From Deltaproteobacteria bacterium (GTDB lineage: Bacteria; Desulfobacterota_B; Binatia; UBA9968): a stretch of DNA of 22,082 nucleotides. Both the position numbers and the translations under genes were made by a program. This document shows positions 15,630 through 22,082 of this stretch, piece by piece. Position 1 is the first letter of the stretch. Every line of letters begins with the position of its first letter. The notes below the pieces were generated by a model that worked only from the letters and a program-made list of their open reading frames with translations, searched no databases and was not told the origin of the DNA. Location: positions 1 to 22,082 of the forward strand of contig JACPSF010000322.1 of NCBI GenBank assembly GCA_016193385.1, given 5' to 3'.

Positions 15630-16472
15630 TTGGACTACGAAACCATTGTTATCGAGCGGGAGAGCGGGACTGCGACGGTGAGCCTCAATCGCTCCCAGAA
15701 AAAGAACGCCATGAGCCCCCGGATGCATCGGGAAATGCTGGATGCTCTGGGGAAGCTGGCTGAGGATGATGAGGTCAGGGTGTTGATCCTGACAGGCAGG
15801 GGGGATAGCTTTTGCGCCGGGCAGGATCTTAAAGAGTTTTTCGCCGAGACGTACGGGGAACCAACCAAGGCGAGAAAGATCACCAGCCTCGCCATCGAAT
15901 GGGCGGAGAAGCTCCGTGTGTTTCCGAAACCTACGATTGCCGCGGTCAACGGATGGTGCCTGGGCGGCGGGTTGCGGATCATGGCGCTGTGCGACATAGC
16001 TATCGCGTCCGATAAGGCGGTCTTCGGCCTGCCGGAGGTCAATTTCGGCATCTTCCCGGCCGGCGGGGCGATGAAGGCGGCCATGGAGGTTTTGTCGCAC
16101 CGGGATGCCATGTACTGGGCCCTTACCGGGGAACGTTTTACCGCGGAGGAAGCCGATCGCTTGAGGCTCGTGAACCGCGTCGTTCCCCACGAGCGGCTCC
16201 TGGAAGAATGCCGCGCCTTGGCGCGCAAGTTGACCGAAAAGAACCCCGTTGCGCTGATGCTGACGAAGGAGGTCTTCTGGCGCGATAAGTACATGAACTA
16301 TCAGGAAGCGGTGGACTGGGAGCTCGCCAACTTTAGCGTCCTCACCTATCTGCAGGGCGGCGAGTGGGTGCAGCAGGGCATCCCCCAGTTCATCCAGGGG
16401 AAATACAAACCGGGCAAGGGCTCGTCCTACCAGTCGGATCCAAAGGGAGGCCCCAAGGGTCGGGGGAAGTGA
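15630..16472 (+). CDS. Crotonase, p-hydroxycinnamoyl-CoA hydratase/lyase-like
   Basis: 280 residues, TTG start at 15630 with GGGGAGG nine bases upstream; no ATG or GTG fits. Compared with ordinary enoyl-CoA hydratases it has the features of feruloyl/p-coumaroyl-CoA hydratase-lyases: AMSPRMHREMLDAL, AGQDLKEFF, VNGWCLGGGL, FGLPEVNFG with the single acidic residue E136, HRDAMYWALTGE and a long basic tail. The first hydratase glutamate is replaced by R in GGGLRIM. Those lyases cleave hydroxycinnamoyl-CoA to an aromatic aldehyde and acetyl-CoA. F139 stands where they usually have W, so the substrate may differ. An amidohydrolase follows 42 bases downstream. Confidence 0.85.
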   Translation: MDYETIVIERESGTATVSLNRSQKKNAMSPRMHREMLDALGKLAEDDEVRVLILTGRGDSFCAGQDLKEFFAETYGEPTKARKITSLAIEWAEKLRVFPKPTIAAVNGWCLGGGLRIMALCDIAIASDKAVFGLPEVNFGIFPAGGAMKAAMEVLSHRDAMYWALTGERFTAEEADRLRLVNRVVPHERLLEECRALARKLTEKNPVALMLTKEVFWRDKYMNYQEAVDWELANFSVLTYLQGGEWVQQGIPQFIQGKYKPGKGSSYQSDPKGGPKGRGK

Positions 16473-16514
16473 GTAACTCTCTCTGATCGTTCTTATCAAA
16501 AAGGGTATCCACTC

Positions 16515-17963
16515 ATGAAGACGCTCATCAAGGGAGGCTATGTCGTCGGTTTCAACGGAAAAACGCATGAGATCCTGAAAGACGGTCAGGTCGTCTTCGA
16601 GAACGATCGGATCTCCTTCGTGGGGTTCAACTACTCGGGTCCGGCGGACAAGACCGTGGACGCCAGAGGAAAACTGATATCGCCGGGATTCATCAACGGT
16701 CACATCCACCCGAGCTCCAACGCCGGGGACTACTTTTTGAACGATCCTGGAAAAACCGACTATTTGGGCTCTAACTATTTGACCTTCATGACACCGCGCC
16801 AAGGAGCCAAGAGCCCTGCCGGACTCGAGAATTTGCGTGTTGGCGGGAAATTCTGTCTCGTCCACCTCGTCAAGAGCGGCTGCACGACCGCCTTCATCTA
16901 CGGGCCGGGAGGCCCTGGCGCCGATGATTTCGCGGCCATGATCGGAGAAGTCGGCCTTCGTGCGTTTGTGTCTCCAGCATACCGTAATGTGAATTTTTAC
17001 TACGAGGAGAACGGCGCCCTGCACTACGTCTGGGATGACGCCCTCGGCGAAAAGGGTTTAGATCAAGCAGCGTCCTTCATCCGCAAGCACCAGGGAAGCC
17101 ATCACGGGCGGCTCCAGGGGATGCTGTTTCCCCGCCAGCCCGATACGTGCACCCCCGGGCTTCTCAAGAGAACCAAGGAAGTGGCTAAAGAGCTGGGCGT
17201 CCCGATTCAGCTCCATGCGGCGATCAATCTGATTGAGTTCCACGAGATCCTTAGAAAATACGGCAAGACCCCCATCGCCTTCCTGCACGAGCTCGGTTTT
17301 TTGGGGCCGGAGGTCGTACTCGGCCACTGCATCTTTCTAACCGGCCACACCTGGACTTCGCTTTCACGCGGTGACGAGCTGAAACTCATTGCCGATGGCG
17401 GAGCGTCCGTCGCTCACTGCCCGCTAAAGTATGCGAAGCTGGGGATCGCGATGGAGTCGCTGGACCGGTATGTGGCTCGCGGAGTGAACGTCGCTCTGGG
17501 AACCGATACTTATCCCCTCGACATGGTTCATGAGATGCGGGTTGCAACGCTCGCCGCCCGCTTCGCCGAAAAGGACTATCTCGCCGGCTCCTACCGCAAC
17601 GTCTTCAACGCCGCCACGCTCGGAGGCGCGCGAGCCGTAGGGCGCGAAGATTTGGGGAGGCTCTGCCCGGGGGCCAAAGCCGATCTCGTGATCCTCAATC
17701 TCAGCAAGATCGAAGTTGGCGCCGTCTTCGACCCCATCAAGGCGCTCGTGGAGTACGGCTCGGGCCGCGACATCGAGACCGTCGTCATCGACGGGACAAC
17801 CCTTGTTGAGCAGGGGCGCTTCCTCGGCCTGGATGAGTCGAAGTTGCTCGCCCAAGTCCAGGAGGAGGCCGAGAGAATCTGGGCCCGCAGCTCCGAATGG
17901 GTTCTGGGCAGCCGGACGGCGGATCAAATCTCCCCATGGGCCTTTGCTCCGAAAAAAGCATGA
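16515..17963 (+). CDS. Amidohydrolase family metal-dependent hydrolase/deaminase
   Basis: 482 residues. Motifs of the cytosine-deaminase/chlorohydrolase branch of the amidohydrolases occur in order: metal pair H63 and H65 in GFINGHIHPS, H234 in QLHAAI, H271 in LGHCIFL, and D331 in LGTDTYP. N-terminal and C-terminal beta-sandwich segments (VDARGKLISPGF, GAKADLVILNL) frame the barrel. Such enzymes hydrolyse C-N or C-Cl bonds of heterocycles, for example guanine deaminase or AtzA/TrzN types. It is the second gene after the hydratase/lyase-like protein and probably cotranscribed; AAGGGT precedes the ATG. The nearby NitT/TauT importer suggests an imported nitrogenous or sulfonated substrate. Confidence 0.9.
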   Translation: MKTLIKGGYVVGFNGKTHEILKDGQVVFENDRISFVGFNYSGPADKTVDARGKLISPGFINGHIHPSSNAGDYFLNDPGKTDYLGSNYLTFMTPRQGAKSPAGLENLRVGGKFCLVHLVKSGCTTAFIYGPGGPGADDFAAMIGEVGLRAFVSPAYRNVNFYYEENGALHYVWDDALGEKGLDQAASFIRKHQGSHHGRLQGMLFPRQPDTCTPGLLKRTKEVAKELGVPIQLHAAINLIEFHEILRKYGKTPIAFLHELGFLGPEVVLGHCIFLTGHTWTSLSRGDELKLIADGGASVAHCPLKYAKLGIAMESLDRYVARGVNVALGTDTYPLDMVHEMRVATLAARFAEKDYLAGSYRNVFNAATLGGARAVGREDLGRLCPGAKADLVILNLSKIEVGAVFDPIKALVEYGSGRDIETVVIDGTTLVEQGRFLGLDESKLLAQVQEEAERIWARSSEWVLGSRTADQISPWAFAPKKA

Positions 17964-18029
17964 TTGGGGCGCACCGCCGCCAAAAAAATCAGGGCCGGCT
18001 TAAAATCAGTCAGCGCAATTACAAAAAGT

Positions 18030-18058
18030 TTGACAATCTCTCGAAGTCTTGCTAAGAG
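18030..18058 (+). promoter_or_regulatory. Weak candidate promoter of the NitT/TauT importer
   Basis: TTGACA at 18030-18035, a 17-base spacer and TAAGAG at 18053-18058, which matches only half of the -10 consensus. The leader to ATG 18129 would be about 65 bases. The surrounding 165-base spacer has no other signal. Confidence 0.3.
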
Positions 18059-18128
18059 CGAGTTCGGAGTGAAGAGCCGGTAACGACTGCAGGTCCAAGA
18101 TCGAATCCGAACTGAGGAGGTATCCATA

Positions 18129-19148
18129 ATGCGCGGCAAATCGGGTCTCTGTCATGGTGTTTGTGGCTTGCTCCTCCTCTTGAGCACGGACCTGTTTCTC
18201 CGCACCGACGCACAAGGCGCGTCCGCTCCACAGGGACAGCCTGTAACCATCAGGATTGGTCACGTGTCATCAACCGCAACCTTTCCCTTGAACTTTGGGA
18301 TTCAGAGCGGGATTTTCAAACGGCGAGGCTTAAATGTAATTGCAAAACAATACTCTGACTTTAGCGCCTTGTACGTCGGACACCGGGCCGGCGATTTGGA
18401 GATAGGTACTAGCGGAGGGCTGGGGTCTATTGTCGAGTTACACGCTCGCGGGGTTCCCATCAAAGTCATCTGGGGAAGCAGTAAAATGGCCAACGATATA
18501 TTGGTCAGAGCGGATTCCTCGATCAAGGACACGGCCCAACTGAAGGGAAAACGCATCGGAGTCTTGGGTGGAGCCGCCTCATTCTCGGCCAACATGTTTA
18601 TGGCTGTATTACAGGCCTACTACGGTTTCGATCCCCGTAAAGACGGAAATCTCCAATTTGGTGCAAGTGCGCTTCTTGCCTCTCTGCTGCAACGAGGAGA
18701 CATTGAAGCCTTTCTCAGCAACGATCCCATTACCGCCATCGAGCTTGCTAAGGGCAGAGTAAAGAGCATCGGTGAGATGGGCGCGATTTATGCATCGCAC
18801 GGCGGGCGCCACCCGACTGTGGGCGCAATTTCGGTAAGCGACCAACTTGCCGCCGAACATCCCGACGCGGTCAACGCTTTCCTGGGGGGTTGGGTCGAGG
18901 CGGTCAAGATCCTTAAGACTGACCGGAAGGTATGGGAAGAAATGGCTCGCATACTCCTCGGCATGAAAGACGACAAGGTAGTGACCCTTCTTTGGGAGCG
19001 CATCCCTGGTTTGTGGCCGGTCAAATGGGACGAGGCCGATGCGAAGGGTGAAATGGAAGTTCTTAAATTCATTGGCCGCCATGCTGGAGGTGGGTACTTG
19101 GAAAAAGTGCCCGAAAGCGCCTTTTCCAGTCGTTTCCAGCCCAAATAG
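18129..19148 (+). CDS. ABC transporter substrate-binding protein, NitT/TauT (SsuA/THI5-like)
   Basis: 339 residues with GAGGAGG eight bases before ATG 18129. A signal peptide is visible: basic MRGKSG, hydrophobic VCGLLLLLS, probable cleavage near DAQG. The mature protein starts TIRIGHVSSTATFPLNFGIQ and continues GIFKRRGLNV, the usual opening of NMT1/THI5-like proteins, then EIGTSGGLGSIVELHARG and LKGKRIGVL. This family binds nitrate, taurine, alkanesulfonates, aromatic acids or thiamine precursors in the periplasm for import by permease/ATPase pairs such as those downstream. The last 99 coding bases before the final proline codon's third position recur inverted at the window end. Ligand not assignable. 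Confidence 0.9.
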   Translation: MRGKSGLCHGVCGLLLLLSTDLFLRTDAQGASAPQGQPVTIRIGHVSSTATFPLNFGIQSGIFKRRGLNVIAKQYSDFSALYVGHRAGDLEIGTSGGLGSIVELHARGVPIKVIWGSSKMANDILVRADSSIKDTAQLKGKRIGVLGGAASFSANMFMAVLQAYYGFDPRKDGNLQFGASALLASLLQRGDIEAFLSNDPITAIELAKGRVKSIGEMGAIYASHGGRHPTVGAISVSDQLAAEHPDAVNAFLGGWVEAVKILKTDRKVWEEMARILLGMKDDKVVTLLWERIPGLWPVKWDEADAKGEMEVLKFIGRHAGGGYLEKVPESAFSSRFQPK

Positions 19149-19151
19149 GAC
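19043..19151 (+). repeat. Inverted duplication of the binding-protein gene end, copy 1
   Basis: Bases 19043-19141 are identical, in inverted orientation, to 22082-21984. Beyond this there is one synonymous change (CCC to CCT), a TAG/TAA stop difference and then loss of similarity after 19151. The partner runs off the window edge, so the full repeat is longer than 99 bases. Confidence 0.95.
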
Positions 19152-19231
19152 CCGCACGGTTGGACCGCGGCCGAGGCTATGGGCGAATGCGCGGAGAACC
19201 GCTGTCACCGGTTTGAGATTTTGACGGCAAA

Positions 19232-19337
19232 CTATAGTGACGGAATTAAATAAATTGACATCAAATCCCCCCTTACCCCCCCTTTGTAAAGGGGGGATGG
19301 GGGGATTATGGTAATTTTCTTTTTTCCTTCACTATAG
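19232..19337. mobile_element. 106 bp MITE-like element with C/G-tract palindrome
   Basis: CTATAGTGACGGAA at 19232-19245 is inverted as TTCCTTCACTATAG at 19324-19337 (13 of 14 matching). Between them, 19264-19306 is a long palindrome of C tracts and G tracts around CTTTGTAAAG. It is followed by a T-rich stretch (19307-19325), so on the plus strand it may also terminate transcription between binding protein and permease. The C/G-tract part belongs to the same family as the hairpins at 1751-1903. Confidence 0.65.
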
Positions 19338-19347
19338 GGTTACAAAA

Positions 19348-20202
19348 TTGGCACGTTCAGAGACGAAGGTTAGGAATCGGACCGACTTGATCAGCAGATC
19401 GACTCTCAACGATCGGACCAAGTGGTCCATCGAGAATCTCTCGGAACGAAACCGGTTCATCGTCTTGAAGTCGCTCGGGGTCGCGACCCTGCTAGTGCTC
19501 TGGTGGATCGGTTCTCTGTTCTTGCCGGCAGACGTGCTGCCCGGACCGGTCGCCGTCGCCGAAGCTTTTGCGGACAACGTGCGCAGCGGCGTTCTCCTGG
19601 TCCACTTCCGGGACACCATGCAACGAATCGTGCTCGGCTTCCTGCTGGCCTTGAGCGGCGGCATCCTGGTCGGGACCGCGATGGGGCTGAGTAAAAAAAT
19701 AGAAGACTTTATTGACACCTGGGTGATGGTGGCTCTCACTATCCCGAGCCTTTGCTTCTTAATCGTGATTTATATCCTAATGGGCCTGAACGAGTTCTCG
19801 ACCGTGCTGGCGATCGCGATCTCCGGCTTTTCCTCCATCACGATCAACGTGTGGCAAGGGGTCAAAAACGTCGACAACAAGCTGCTGGCGATGGCCCGGG
19901 TCTTCAACGTCGATCGCCCGACGCGCTTTCGGCGCGTGGTCATTCCACAGATCATGCCTTACATTCTCGCCGCCTCACGCTACGGCCTGGGAATCGTGTG
20001 GAAGATAACCGTCGTCGCCGAACTTTTGGGCAGAAACTCGGGAATCGGCTTCCAGCTTCATTACTGGTTCCAGCTTTTCAACATGCCTCAGGTTTTCGCG
20101 TGGACGCTTTTCTTTACTTTTGTGATGCTCTTCGTCGAGCTGGCTATTTTCAAGCAAATCGAGCGTCATGTTTTTCACTGGCGACCGGCAACGAAGTTCT
20201 GA
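19348..20202 (+). CDS. ABC transporter permease, NitT/TauT (SsuC/TauC-like)
   Basis: 284 residues from TTG 19348, with AGGG nine bases upstream; this start is tentative because the first 40 residues are hydrophilic and alternative non-ATG starts exist. About six membrane segments follow (LGVATLLVLWWIGSLFL, IVLGFLLALSGGILVGTAMG and others). The family motif LPGPVAVAEAF and the cytoplasmic coupling loop MARVFNVDRPTRFRRVVIPQ are typical. GLGIVWKITVVAELLG is the usual SsuC/TauC segment. It would form the membrane channel for the binding protein upstream and the ATPase downstream. The MITE-like palindrome just upstream could lower its expression relative to the binding protein. Confidence 0.9.
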   Translation: MARSETKVRNRTDLISRSTLNDRTKWSIENLSERNRFIVLKSLGVATLLVLWWIGSLFLPADVLPGPVAVAEAFADNVRSGVLLVHFRDTMQRIVLGFLLALSGGILVGTAMGLSKKIEDFIDTWVMVALTIPSLCFLIVIYILMGLNEFSTVLAIAISGFSSITINVWQGVKNVDNKLLAMARVFNVDRPTRFRRVVIPQIMPYILAASRYGLGIVWKITVVAELLGRNSGIGFQLHYWFQLFNMPQVFAWTLFFTFVMLFVELAIFKQIERHVFHWRPATKF

Positions 20203-20332
20203 CCGATGAGCCCATCCCGCTGCGTCTCTCGATCTTTGCGGCCTCTGCCCTTCCCCAGCCGGCGGATCAACCCGCATCCCCCGCGACCCCGCACTCGGGC
20301 CAGTCACAACCGCCAACGGTAAGGAGCGGAGC

Positions 20333-21121
20333 ATCGCGACGGCAATCACGATCAAGAACCTCGGCAAGTCGTTCGTCACCAGCGGCGGCCAGGATTTGAT
20401 GGCTCTCCGGGACGTGAGCTTCGAAGTGGTGGAGAACGAGTTTCTATGCATTCTGGGCCCCTCCGGTTGCGGCAAATCCACCATTTTGAATATTCTGAGC
20501 GGGTTGGAATCCGTCACTGCCGGGGAAGCGACGATCCAAGGTCGCGATCGATCGTCCCAGCCGCTGATCGGCTACATCTTCCAAGAGCCTCGCCTCCTGC
20601 CCTGGCTGACGGCGGCGGAAAACATCAAATTTGCCGTCGATCAGCTGCGGCTGCCGCAAGAAGAGGCCGAGGCGCGCATCCGCCAGAGCCTCGAGCTGGT
20701 CGCCCTTTCGAAGTTCTCAAGCGCGTATCCCCATGAGCTTTCCGGCGGCATGCAGCAGCGCGTCTCGATCGCGCGGGCCCTCGCCGTCGATCCCCATATC
20801 CTGCTCATGGACGAGCCTTTCAGCAGCCTGGATGAAATCACCGCCCGGGGCATGCGCAAGCTCCTGCTTGATTTATGGGAGCACCGCAAAAAGACCATTA
20901 TGTTCGTCACGCACAACATGTTCGAAGCCGCTTTTTTGAGCGACAGAATTTTGTTGATGACCCGCCACCCCGGAACGATCTATAAGGCCATCATCACCGG
21001 TTTACCCCGCCCGCGAAATTACGAAGACCCCAATATCTTCGCCGTCAGCACGAGCATCTCAAGGGATTTCCTGCGCGAGATCGGGGACGAGAGCGAAACG
21101 GAGAAGGATCATGGACAATAG
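20333..21121 (+). CDS. ABC transporter ATP-binding protein, NitT/TauT (SsuB/TauB-like), apparent ATC start
   Basis: 262 residues if translation begins at ATC 20333. That codon has AAGGAG at 20321-20326, six bases upstream, and opens ATAITIKNLGKSFVTSGG, the normal N-terminal strand and A-loop (F14) of these ATPases. The frame has no ATG, GTG or TTG between the upstream stop near 20206 and TTG 20396. Starting at TTG 20396 or ATG 20399 would delete this strand and leave Walker A about 20 residues from the N-terminus. Motifs, ATC numbering: Walker A GPSGCGKS 42-49, Q-loop in IFQEPRLLPW, signature LSGGMQQR, Walker B LLMDEP, H-loop VTHN. It powers the importer encoded upstream. Confidence 0.85.
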   Translation: MATAITIKNLGKSFVTSGGQDLMALRDVSFEVVENEFLCILGPSGCGKSTILNILSGLESVTAGEATIQGRDRSSQPLIGYIFQEPRLLPWLTAAENIKFAVDQLRLPQEEAEARIRQSLELVALSKFSSAYPHELSGGMQQRVSIARALAVDPHILLMDEPFSSLDEITARGMRKLLLDLWEHRKKTIMFVTHNMFEAAFLSDRILLMTRHPGTIYKAIITGLPRPRNYEDPNIFAVSTSISRDFLREIGDESETEKDHGQ

Positions 21122-21166
21122 ATGTCGAGGAGGTAGGCACCCTGAACAGACTCGGAGGATAAGGAA

Positions 21167-21961
21167 ATGGAGATAAAACAGGTTCTGATCGAACGACGCG
21201 ACTCCGTAGCGAGGATCATTATCAACCGGCCGGAAAAGCGAAACAGCATCAGCGTCGCCGCCATCCGGGAGCTCATCGACGCCTTTGAAGAGCTGCGAAA
21301 CGACAATTCGATCTCGGTCGTCCTCACCACGGGAGCGGGCGACGACGCCTATTGCGCCGGGCGCGATCTCACGGAGTTTCCGACGGACTTTTCGAAGCCG
21401 GAGAGCTATGACAGGCGAAGCGAGCCCCGCGCCTACCATCTCGCCGAAGTCATTCGGAACTATCCGAAAGTAACGATCGCAGTCGTCAACGGCTATTGTC
21501 TCGGCGCCGGCATTACGCTGCTCTTGCCCCATGACCTGGCCATCGCTTCCGAGGAGAAAGCGAAGTTCGGCCTGCCCGAGATCATGCGCGGCTTTTTGGC
21601 CTATCCGATCCTGGCGACGCTGTTCAAGACCTATATCCCGACCAAGCTGGGCTTCGAAATGATCCTGACAGGCAAGAACTGGGACGCGAAGCGGGCGATG
21701 GAGGTCGGGCTGATCAACCGGGTCGCTCCCCACGCCCAGCTCCACGAGGCGGCCTGGGAATGGGGGGCGGAGATAGCCCGATGGGACAGAGTCACCCTTG
21801 CCTATTGCAAGATGGCGGTCCACGCCGCCATGGAAGCTCCGAGCGTCCCGCTCGCCGCGGAGATCGTCTGGCTGATGCAGAACGAGCACAATGCGATCAA
21901 CACTCGCTCACACGAGGGCATGCGCGCCTTCTTGGCGAAAAAAGGCCCTAAAGCCGTTTGA
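21167..21961 (+). CDS. Enoyl-CoA hydratase/isomerase family protein (crotonase)
   Basis: 264 residues; ATAAGGAA precedes ATG 21167. Crotonase landmarks are clear: INRPEKRNSIS, oxyanion segment YCAGRDLTEF, VVNGYCLGAGITLLL, and FGLPEIMRGFL with E138. The first hydratase glutamate is absent (GAGITL instead of GGGLE), so a one-glutamate isomerase or lyase-type reaction is more likely than simple hydration. It lies 45 bases after the ATPase of the NitT/TauT importer and may be cotranscribed, linking import with CoA-ester catabolism. It shares the NGxC and FGLPE layout with the gene at 15630-16472 but is clearly divergent. Its stop is 15 bases from that of the convergent partial gene. Confidence 0.87.
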   Translation: MEIKQVLIERRDSVARIIINRPEKRNSISVAAIRELIDAFEELRNDNSISVVLTTGAGDDAYCAGRDLTEFPTDFSKPESYDRRSEPRAYHLAEVIRNYPKVTIAVVNGYCLGAGITLLLPHDLAIASEEKAKFGLPEIMRGFLAYPILATLFKTYIPTKLGFEMILTGKNWDAKRAMEVGLINRVAPHAQLHEAAWEWGAEIARWDRVTLAYCKMAVHAAMEAPSVPLAAEIVWLMQNEHNAINTRSHEGMRAFLAKKGPKAV

Positions 21962-21973
21962 CAGCTCAACAAT

Positions 21974-22082
21974 GTCTTATTTAGGCTGGAAACGACTGGA
22001 AAAGGCGCTTTCGGGCACTTTTTCCAAGTACCCACCTCCAGCATGGCGGCCAATGAATTTAAGAACTTCCATTTCACCCTTC
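21974..22082 (-). repeat. Inverted duplication of the binding-protein gene end, copy 2
   Basis: This is the partner of 19043-19151 in opposite orientation. Together they bracket the permease, ATPase and third crotonase genes, about 2.8 kb. The right boundary lies outside the window. Confidence 0.95.
21977..22082 (-). CDS. C-terminus of a second NitT/TauT-type substrate-binding protein (partial)
   Basis: The minus strand from 22081 encodes KGEMEVLKFIGRHAGGGY and continues to the end SSRFQPK with TAA at 21979-21977. The residues are identical to the C-terminus of the binding protein at 18129-19148. DNA identity is complete over 99 bases up to the window edge, with one silent change and a different stop codon. 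The gene runs out of the window, so whether it is full-length is unknown. Confidence 0.85.
   Translation of the reverse strand, partial: KGEMEVLKFIGRHAGGGYLEKVPESAFSSRFQPK

Noticed and set aside
15564..17024. Minus-strand open frame of 486 codons
   Set aside because: It is antisense to the hydratase/lyase-like and amidohydrolase genes, spanning their junction; rich in R, H and Q, with no motif. A shadow of GC-rich codon use.
20206..20322. Small plus-strand frame MSPSRCVSRSL... between permease and ATPase
   Set aside because: Arginine- and proline-rich with no Shine-Dalgarno at its ATG and no family resemblance; more likely spacer, although translation through it could couple to the ATC start.
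1..22082. tRNA, rRNA, CRISPR array or replication origin
   Set aside because: No cloverleaf, rRNA-like sequence, repeat-spacer array or iteron/DnaA-box cluster was recognised anywhere in the window by eye.

Overview
The window looks like a bacterial chromosome fragment: GC-rich, densely packed, short spacers, leaders with clear Shine-Dalgarno sequences and occasional GTG/TTG starts. Gene content (NitT/TauT and Fe3+-type ABC importers, several crotonases, VOC proteins, a ComDE-like TPP enzyme, a huge SBBP/PKD secreted protein, small toxin-antitoxin-like pairs, many short palindromic repeats) is typical of uncultivated soil or groundwater lineages such as Methylomirabilota/Rokubacteria or former Deltaproteobacteria. 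This placement is an inference from gene content; no rRNA is present.

Left part (1-6240), accessory. A PIN toxin with the end of its antitoxin comes first. Next is a nuclease-like/DUF2283 pair flanked by two decayed antisense copies of one FG-GAP protein C-terminus (437-607 and 1289-1460). A roughly 900 bp non-coding tract follows, holding palindromes and a MITE-like element. The main gene here is a minus-strand SBBP/PKD/post-COAP-type secreted protein of about 1083 residues. It appears doubly controlled: a terminator-like hairpin sits in its leader, and a (TG)8 tract in its signal-peptide codons puts the SD-preceded ATG out of frame with the body. Then comes an ATGA-overlapping DUF7718/DUF5647-like pair.

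Middle part (6394-14616), metabolic. It holds a VOC protein, a divergently placed ComD/ComE-like thiamine-diphosphate decarboxylase pair, an enoyl-CoA hydratase followed by an aldehyde dehydrogenase broken by a 16 bp tandem duplication, and a minus-strand Fe3+/polyamine-type ABC operon (ATPase, binding protein, fused double permease).

Right part (14701-22082). A 139 bp MITE supplies the stop codon of a second VOC gene. A divergent promoter region follows, then a hydroxycinnamoyl-CoA hydratase/lyase-like crotonase with an amidohydrolase. A NitT/TauT-type importer comes next (binding protein, permease, ATPase), with a third crotonase behind it. A MITE-like palindrome separates binding protein and permease, and the ATPase seems to start at a non-canonical ATC. 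The window ends inside a second, inverted copy of the binding-protein gene, sharing 99 identical bases with the first.

Working picture (inference): import and CoA-dependent or hydrolytic breakdown of small organic acids or aromatics, in a genome where short repeats repeatedly rewire gene expression. The most unusual signals are the TG-repeat ON/OFF configuration with its upstream attenuator, the inverted binding-protein duplication around an importer segment, the repeat-made frameshift in the aldehyde dehydrogenase, the ATC start, and two dispersed repeats translated in frame within the SBBP protein.
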